Assembly (NCBI GenBank): GCA_041552055.1
Contig: JBFELO010000084.1
Coordinates: forward strand, 1-20,657
Direction of reading: 5' to 3'
DNA: 20,657 nt
Origin: JBFELO01 sp041552055
GTDB lineage: Bacteria > Acidobacteriota > Thermoanaerobaculia > Thermoanaerobaculales > Sulfomarinibacteraceae
In this document: positions 15,904-20,657 of the stretch, in pieces
Position numbering within the stretch: position 1 is the first letter of the stretch
Layout: each line of letters begins with the position of its first letter
Notes under the pieces: model-generated
What the model was told of the DNA's origin: nothing
Seen by the model: only the letters and a program-made list of their open reading frames with translations
Database searches by the model: none
Position numbers and translations under genes: made by a program

Positions 15904-17213
15904 AACCCCAGGCTGACCGCGACCAGCAGCCACGTGAACGGGACCTCGCGCTCCGACCGCCAGCGCGACAGCGCGGGCAGCGGAAGCAGCAGCCATACGA
16001 GGGCGATCACCACCCACAGCCAGGAAAAGCGGGTGTCCCCCGCCAAGCCCGGGGACGCCCCTAACCAGCTCTACAGCCATGGCAGCAGCAGCCAGCACAC
16101 GGCACCGGTCAGCCAGATCGCGATCAGCTTGAGCCGCAGTGCCAGGTCCTCGGCGAATCCTCGGTGGGCCGTCAAGCCCAACAGAGCTCCGATCGGCAGC
16201 AGCACGAAGCTGAAACCTCTCGCCGGTCAGGAGGACGCCCCGGAGCGCAGATACTCGGCGAGCTATGGTGAGATCGGCTCGAGCTGCCAGCCGAAGAGAT
16301 CCGCCGCACCCAGTGACAGATCGAACCGGGCGTGGCGAAGACCCTTCGCCAATGTGTGTCGGGTGCGGCCGTGTCCCTCGCCGAAGCAGACCGAGTCGTA
16401 GGGCCACACCAGTTGGTACAGGTTGGTCCGTGCATCGCCGGTCGCCGAGAGACTGAACAGCGGAATTGCGCTCGCCACCGACACCGCCACCACCAGAGTC
16501 AGCGCGAGGAGATGCAGTGAAGATGGAGATGGGATGACGTGCGACGATCGACGGTCCGCGCACGCACGGACTCCCCCCCACAGCAGGAACGGCAGCCCGA
16601 CCGCGACCACGCTGAGCGGTCTGATCACGAATACGACGTCGATGGCGGCGCCCGCCGCCACTGCCCATCCGAAACGGGCCCGCGCCCACTCCATGCGCAA
16701 GAAACTCCACATGAACAGGGTGGCGAAGGACAGGGCCGCCGGGTGGGCCATGAGCGTCCCGTTCAACAGCAGCGCCGCAGGAGAGAACGCCGTCCGAACC
16801 GCGGCGATGAGGCCGACACTCCGGCCGTACACCTCACGTCCGATGCGGTAGACGAGTACCACTGTCAGCGCCCCGAACAGCGCGTTGACGAGCCACTCGC
16901 GACCGAAGACGACACCAATCGCGAGCAGCGCCGGCCATCCGGGTGGATACTTTCCGGACCGCTTCCCGGACGGTTCGTAGTCGATTACGAACGGCTGCCA
17001 GAACGGCCGCGCGTGCCGTGGGATGTCGACAACCGTCTGGCCGCCGGCAAAAACCCGTGCCTGGAACAGATAGGCGATCTCGTCCTCGAGGTGGTGCAGC
17101 CTCTCGAAGACTCGCGCGCTGACCACGGCACCCATGACAAAAGCGAAGCACGCGAGGATCGCGACTGCGATCGACACCCACCTCGAGTTCGAGGTCGGAC
17201 TCGGCGTAGCCAC
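15904..17213 (-). pseudogene. Decayed ArnT/PMT-like GT-C glycosyltransferase
   Basis: The first ~317 codons read as the N-terminal half of a polytopic GT-C glycosyltransferase. They show a signal-like first helix, the acidic first-loop motif LEDEIAYLFQARVF (Glu-Asp-Glu about 43-45), IDYEPSGKRSGKYPPGWP (about 77-94) and then several helices with WPYDS. The same frame is then interrupted by TAG (16265-16263), TGA (16229-16227) and TAG (16073-16071). Between and after the stops it still encodes membrane segments (GFSFVLLPIGALLGLTAH; WLWVVIALVWLLLPLPALSR) down to the MITE at 15903. Intact relatives are about 500 residues or more. Start GTG 17213 is a guess; the frame also stays open to an ATG at 17345, but that codon lies in a repeat end. 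The gene is most likely dead. Such enzymes transfer sugars from polyprenyl-phosphate donors at the membrane. Confidence 0.8.
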
Positions 17214-17340
17214 CCCGCGGATCTCAACTCGACCGCGTCCGGTCCGAGTGATAGGCGCCAGAAACCTCCCTCTGCGGTGTCTTGGTGCGTGATGTGGCGC
17301 CCGAGTGTGGTGTCGTCCCGTGGAGTCGCTCTTTTTGCCA

Positions 17341-17483
17341 GTCATCCTGAGCGCGCCCGGCCCTCAAGCACTTGAGTGCCGCGCGAGTCGAATGGTCCCC
17401 TCACGATCGAGGGCCGCCGCGATCGAGCCCTCCCTCCGGAGAATTCAGGGGATCCTTAGTTCGCCGCGCTCACTCAGGATGAC
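17341..17483. repeat. 143-bp inverted-repeat element
   Basis: GTCATCCTGAGCGCG at the left end pairs with CGCGCTCACTCAGGATGAC at the right, with a 4-base insertion in the right arm. An inner palindrome CTCAAGCACTTGAG sits near 17363. The terminal GTCATCCTGAG resembles the ends of the element at 3304-3417 (TGTCATTCCGA), suggesting a related family with a different core. Confidence 0.6.
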
Positions 17484-17630
17484 ACTGAGGTGGGTTGTCA
17501 TCCCATCACGCCCCTTCCCCGCGACCGCCCGGTATCCACTGCAATCCGCGCTCGTTGCGACAGATGCGAGCGGCTGGTTGGATGCCGCGTGTAACAGCCT
17601 TCAAATTGTTGGTTCGGTGGGCTGGCGTGA

Positions 17631-17656
17631 TTGTGCGACGTGCGATGGGTGGCACC
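17631..17656 (-). repeat. Relic of the 37-bp repeat, inverted
   Basis: On the complementary strand this reads GGTGCCACCCATC and then diverges. By eye 21 of 26 bases match the repeat at 20458-20619, in the opposite orientation. It is followed at 17683 by the TACAAT hexamer of the next gene. Confidence 0.45.
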
Positions 17657-17682
17657 CTCTGCTCCGCGAACCACCGCTCAGG

Positions 17683-17688
17683 TACAAT
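17683..17688 (+). promoter_or_regulatory. Possible -10 hexamer TACAAT
   Basis: TACAAT matches five of six -10 consensus bases and lies 44 bases before the ATG at 17727. No good -35 is seen 17 bases upstream. Confidence 0.3.
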
Positions 17689-17726
17689 GGCGTGGTTCCC
17701 CGGACCGAGCTTGCAGAGGGGGTCAC

Positions 17727-20321
17727 ATGCTCCGAAAAAAACGAGACAGTGACTCAATACTGAAGCTCGGTGTGTGGGTCGTGCTGCTCGTCTCTCTCAC
17801 GCCAGCGGCCGAGAGCGTCGATGCCCCGTGCGCGGGCCGGATCTTCTCGGACAACTTCGAGACCGGCGACACCAGCCGGTGGGGCAACTCAGCCGATCCC
17901 GCAGTCACCACGGGAAGCTGGACGTTCACCCTCGACTTCACCGGTTCCTCCCGTGCCTTCGCCCTCGAGCTCGTGCAGCGCCCCAGCGGTGCCGTCACCG
18001 GGTACCTCCTCGGCGGCACCCGCGATCGGACGGTGGTCGCGGGCTCGGTCTCCGGCTCGACGGTGGCTCTCGAGCTCGAGCTCGTTCACCCGGCCGCCAC
18101 GCGCACCATCGTGATTTCCGGCACCCTCGGCCGCAAGGCGATCACCGGCACGGCGACCGGCGATCTGACGACTCAGGCCGTCACCCTCCAGCGCACCGGC
18201 TGCGAGCTGTTCGAGCAACGGCTCGTGGCGGCCGAGGACACAGGCAGCCCGGAACCGGCTCACCCGCGTCTGCTGTCGGTCGTGCTCGACAGCGACGGCG
18301 CTTTTGTCGCCGGCGGCTTCGTCGGTCAGGACGACTGCGACCTGTGGGCGTGCGACGGAGGCCTGACCTCGTTCTCCGAGTTCGGCGACGTGCTCACCGT
18401 CGGGCTGGAGACCGACGGCGGATGCTCGGACGGGTCTTTCTTCACCGTCACCTGGGATCCGGGCGGCATCTACTCCGGAAGCTACAGCTTCACAGATTGC
18501 GACGGCACGGCCACCGGCAACCTGCTCGCCGCCTACGCGATGGGCACCTCCAGCTCCGAGGCCCGCGAGGCCCTGCGCACGCGACTCGCCATCGCCGAGG
18601 CCCTGGAGTTCGGCGTTCCGCTGACTGCTCCGCCCGACGCGGTGTCCTCGACCTACCTCCACTTCGGCAAGGACGAGCCGGCCGTCCACGCCGAGCTCAA
18701 CGCCGAGATGGCGCGCTTCAGCGCGATAGCGGTCGATCTCGAGCGCGCACGTGACGTCACCACCCGGTCGCACCCCCGCACCCTGCCCGATCTCCTGAAG
18801 CCCCTCGGCCTGAAGATCGACGAGCGCCGCACCGGCGTCCCCAGCGGCGGCGGCGACCCGGTCCGATATCGCGACACCGGCGCCCGTCCGATCATCGACG
18901 ACTTCGCCCTCCTGGCCCTCGAGGTGGACGGCTGGAAGATCGTCGGCAACCAGGTGGCGGCCCTCGATCTGCCGTTCGCCTCGACGATCCCGCCGGGCGG
19001 CACCCGGCTCGAGGCGCCGACCGCCGCCGGCCAGCCGGTGTACGTCTCTATCGGACCCTACGGCGGCCACTTCGGGCCGCTGACCGGTGACCCCTCGGGC
19101 GAGGCCAAGGCCAACTTCGTTGGCTTCCTCGCCGAGGACGACTCCGACATGGAGGAGCTGGACGGGGACGGAGACGGCATACGCGAGCCGGGCGAGGTCT
19201 GGGGATTCCCGGTCGGAGGCGACCTGACCGGCGACAGCGTCCGGCTTCGCCGGCCGCCGTTCATCGCTCCCGCGGCAGGCAGCGTGAGGTCCGTGGCCTA
19301 TGAAGCAGGTCCCGCCGGCGCTTACTTCGACAACGAGCCCCAGTGGAAGATCGAGCTGGAGCTGCCGGGCCGGGTACGCTACGCCGTCGGCCACATCGGA
19401 AGGATCTCTCCGCCCCTGCGTGGCCTCGTGCTCGCCGCGACCGGGGTCGACACCGACACCTTCAGCGGCCCGCCGGGAACGGATCTGCTGGCGGGGTACG
19501 ACCCGATCCCCGTGGCCGCCGGCACCGAGCTCGCGCTTCCTCAGATCCTGGCCGATCCCGTGCCGGGGCACCCGGGCTACTGGGTCGGCGGTGGCAGCTT
19601 CCTCGAGTGGCCGTGGGCGCAGATCGAGTTCCAGGTGCCGTTCAGCATCGACGAGGACGCCGGCCTGGGCGCAGACTTCTGCGTCTACCGCTTCTTCTCC
19701 GCCGACCGGCGCGGCGAGCTGCAGGCGCTGATGGACGCGGACATGCTGGATCCGGACTCCCAGCGCTATCGTGACCGTCCGTTCTACGGCCGCTGGCACT
19801 GGAGCGCAGAGGGCGGGTTGTGCCAGGCCGAGAGTCCGCTGCCGCGCGACTTCTCCGACCTCTACACCGGCCTCGGCGGCTGGTTCGAGCGGCCGGAAGC
19901 CGGCACCACCGCCGACGAGCTGTTCAGCTTCGTGCCGATCGACACATCGGCGGCCGTGTACGACCCGGCCAACTACGACTCCGCCGAGGTGGCCCACCTC
20001 GTGATCCGCAACCTGCAGCCGGGACCGTACAGCTGGACGATGCCCGACGACACGACCGCCGTGGTCTTCCTGGCGGTCGGAGAGGTGCTCGAGCGCTCTG
20101 CCGATGCCATGCTCGTCAAGTGGCGCGACCTCAACTCGTCCAACCCGGTCGCCTACCAGCGACTCGCCTACCGTCTCGACACGGATGGCCTGACGATCAG
20201 GTGGGGCGACTTCGAGAGCACCTCGGGAGCGGCTGTCCAGCCGACCCTGCTCCCGTCCGACCCGTGCGATGACACCACCGTTCTGTGCTACGACCACAGC
20301 CTCGGAGCCTGGCCACCGTGA
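17727..20321 (+). CDS. Large secreted protein of unknown function
   Basis: This 864-residue exported protein begins at ATG 17727 behind AGAGGGGG. A signal peptide (KLGVWVVLLVSLTPAAES, about 13-30) is followed at 39-52 by IFSDNFETGDTSRW, the motif found at the C-terminus of the serine protease. Residues about 62-160 are a small beta-rich domain (alternating GT/TG strands such as GTLGRKAITGTATG), and about 180-268 a Cys-containing beta domain (DDCDLWACDGG; SDGSFF). The remaining ~590 residues are acidic, Gly/Pro-rich and unrecognised. One canonical calcium-loop pattern, DGDGDGIREPGE, lies at 479-490 (ligand positions 1, 3, 5, 12 all acidic). A His/Gly-containing stretch YVSIGPYGGHFG (about 439-450) and GHIGRISPPLRG nearer the C-terminus are conspicuous but do not form a motif I can name. 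Likely extracellular or surface-located; no enzyme activity is claimed. Confidence 0.85.
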   Translation: MLRKKRDSDSILKLGVWVVLLVSLTPAAESVDAPCAGRIFSDNFETGDTSRWGNSADPAVTTGSWTFTLDFTGSSRAFALELVQRPSGAVTGYLLGGTRDRTVVAGSVSGSTVALELELVHPAATRTIVISGTLGRKAITGTATGDLTTQAVTLQRTGCELFEQRLVAAEDTGSPEPAHPRLLSVVLDSDGAFVAGGFVGQDDCDLWACDGGLTSFSEFGDVLTVGLETDGGCSDGSFFTVTWDPGGIYSGSYSFTDCDGTATGNLLAAYAMGTSSSEAREALRTRLAIAEALEFGVPLTAPPDAVSSTYLHFGKDEPAVHAELNAEMARFSAIAVDLERARDVTTRSHPRTLPDLLKPLGLKIDERRTGVPSGGGDPVRYRDTGARPIIDDFALLALEVDGWKIVGNQVAALDLPFASTIPPGGTRLEAPTAAGQPVYVSIGPYGGHFGPLTGDPSGEAKANFVGFLAEDDSDMEELDGDGDGIREPGEVWGFPVGGDLTGDSVRLRRPPFIAPAAGSVRSVAYEAGPAGAYFDNEPQWKIELELPGRVRYAVGHIGRISPPLRGLVLAATGVDTDTFSGPPGTDLLAGYDPIPVAAGTELALPQILADPVPGHPGYWVGGGSFLEWPWAQIEFQVPFSIDEDAGLGADFCVYRFFSADRRGELQALMDADMLDPDSQRYRDRPFYGRWHWSAEGGLCQAESPLPRDFSDLYTGLGGWFERPEAGTTADELFSFVPIDTSAAVYDPANYDSAEVAHLVIRNLQPGPYSWTMPDDTTAVVFLAVGEVLERSADAMLVKWRDLNSSNPVAYQRLAYRLDTDGLTIRWGDFESTSGAAVQPTLLPSDPCDDTTVLCYDHSLGAWPP

Positions 20322-20457
20322 TCAGAGGTCCGGCGGCAGCCGAGCCTGACAACGGGAGGGTGGCAGACATTGATCGAGGGCCGTGCGTTCGTGGCTGACA
20401 TCGCAGCTGGTGGAGAACGCCGCTGCCACTCGTCGTCATCCTGCGAGTATGTAACGG
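20322..20457. other. Spacer after the secreted-protein gene
   Basis: Nothing recognisable apart from a GTCATCCTG string near 20435, resembling the end of the 17341 element. No U-tailed hairpin follows the stop codon at 20319-20321. Confidence 0.4.
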
Positions 20458-20619
20458 ACAGGTGCCACCCATCACGACTCTCACAAAGTTGGACGGGTGC
20501 CACGGACAGGTGCCACCCATCACGACTCTCACAAAGTTGGACAGGTGCCACCCATCACGACTCTCACAAAGTTGGACGGGTGACAGGTGCCACCCATCAC
20601 GACTCTCACAAAGTTGGAC
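20458..20619. repeat. Four copies of a 37-bp REP-like repeat
   Basis: Identical 37-bp copies lie at 20458-20494, 20506-20542, 20541-20577 and 20583-20619. Each starts ACAGGTGCCACCCATCACG and ends CACAAAGTTGGAC. Spacing is irregular: 11 bases of GGGTGCCACGG between the first two, a 2-base overlap between copies 2 and 3, and 5 bases GGGTG before copy 4. The uneven, near-zero and repetitive spacers exclude a CRISPR array; this is a REP-type or satellite cluster. All copies share one orientation, and the cluster may continue past the window. Confidence 0.85.
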
Positions 20620-20620
20620 G

Positions 20621-20634
20621 GGTGCCACGTTCAC
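20621..20634. repeat. Half terminus of the MITE family
   Basis: GGTGCCACGTTCAC is identical to the first 14 bases of the 15800-15903 element. It directly abuts the 37-bp repeat cluster; the rest of any element would lie at or beyond the window edge, where GGTGCC appears again at 20652-20657. Confidence 0.5.
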
Positions 20635-20657
20635 CAACGTCTCCAAGGACGGGTGCC

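Larger units (their letters stand above)
17484..17726. other. Upstream region of the secreted 864-residue protein gene
   Basis: No gene is seen. It contains a diverged inverted copy of the 37-bp repeat (17631-17656), a TACAAT hexamer at 17683-17688, 44 bases before the start at 17727, and the ribosome site AGAGGGGGT (about 17715-17723). Confidence 0.45.

Noticed and set aside
16263..17345. An intact 360-residue glycosyltransferase
   Set aside because: Hydrophobic helices of the same frame continue beyond the TAG at 16263, so the gene is truncated by stops rather than naturally short, and its ATG falls in a repeat end.
17889..20297. An 802-codon minus-strand open frame
   Set aside because: Antisense of the secreted-protein gene, rich in Val, Gly, Arg and His with no domain; the plus frame has a signal peptide, motif and ribosome site.
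20458..20619. CRISPR array
   Set aside because: Repeats are near-identical, but the spacers are 11, overlapping by 2, and 5 bases, and are themselves repetitive; no cas genes are present.

Overview
This 20.7 kb window is bacterial, GC-rich and fairly sparsely coded. It carries ten genes (nine apparently intact, one decayed) separated by long spacers packed with short repeats. Most products are exported: two lipoproteins, a secreted serine protease, a secreted beta-helix protein, a large secreted unknown, a polytopic ABC permease and a decayed membrane glycosyltransferase. Two secreted proteins share a GDGFESGDTxRW / SDNFETGDTSRW motif, and the spacers hold MITE-like and REP-like elements. Together these suggest an Acidobacteriota-type genome, perhaps Thermoanaerobaculia or Holophagae. 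That placement is a judgement from style, not proof; no rRNA, tRNA or other phylogenetic marker is present.

Layout. 1-419: repeat-bearing spacer. 420-3020 (-): Ski2-like DEAD/DEAH helicase with a DUF3516-type C-terminus. 3021-3518: spacer with a 114-bp inverted-repeat element. 3519-3950 (-): small unknown protein. 4102-4827 (-): alpha/beta-hydrolase lipoprotein. 4851-6446 (-): secreted trypsin-fold protease with a Thr-Pro linker and a GDGFESGDTARW tail. 6813-7202 (+): small orphan protein, ending in a perfect hairpin. 7225-7832: composite repeat spacer. 7833-8792 (+): secreted beta-helix protein with a stalk-like N-terminus. 8913-10616 (+): M1 metallopeptidase lipoprotein. 10617-11103: convergent spacer with three repeat units and a palindrome. 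11104-14673 (-): ABC-2 permease fused to an M1 peptidase domain, translationally coupled to its ATPase at 14684-15562 (-). 15800-15903: a 104-bp MITE-like element. 15904-17213 (-): decayed ArnT/PMT-type glycosyltransferase with three in-frame stops. 17341-17483: another inverted-repeat element. 17727-20321 (+): 864-residue secreted protein of unknown function. 20458-20634: four copies of a 37-bp repeat plus half of the MITE terminus.

How it fits together. The best-supported functional unit is the ATPase plus permease-M1 operon, which couples a membrane ABC exporter-type engine to an extracytoplasmic zinc peptidase domain. A stand-alone M1 lipoprotein faces it tail to tail, and a secreted serine protease and an esterase-like lipoprotein lie nearby, so the window has a peptide-processing, cell-envelope flavour. 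No defence system, CRISPR array, prophage or integrase is visible. The most unusual material is in the spacers: at least four repeat families, one recurring in the same strand and module order in three separate intergenic regions, and one MITE sitting at the ruined 3' end of the glycosyltransferase gene.
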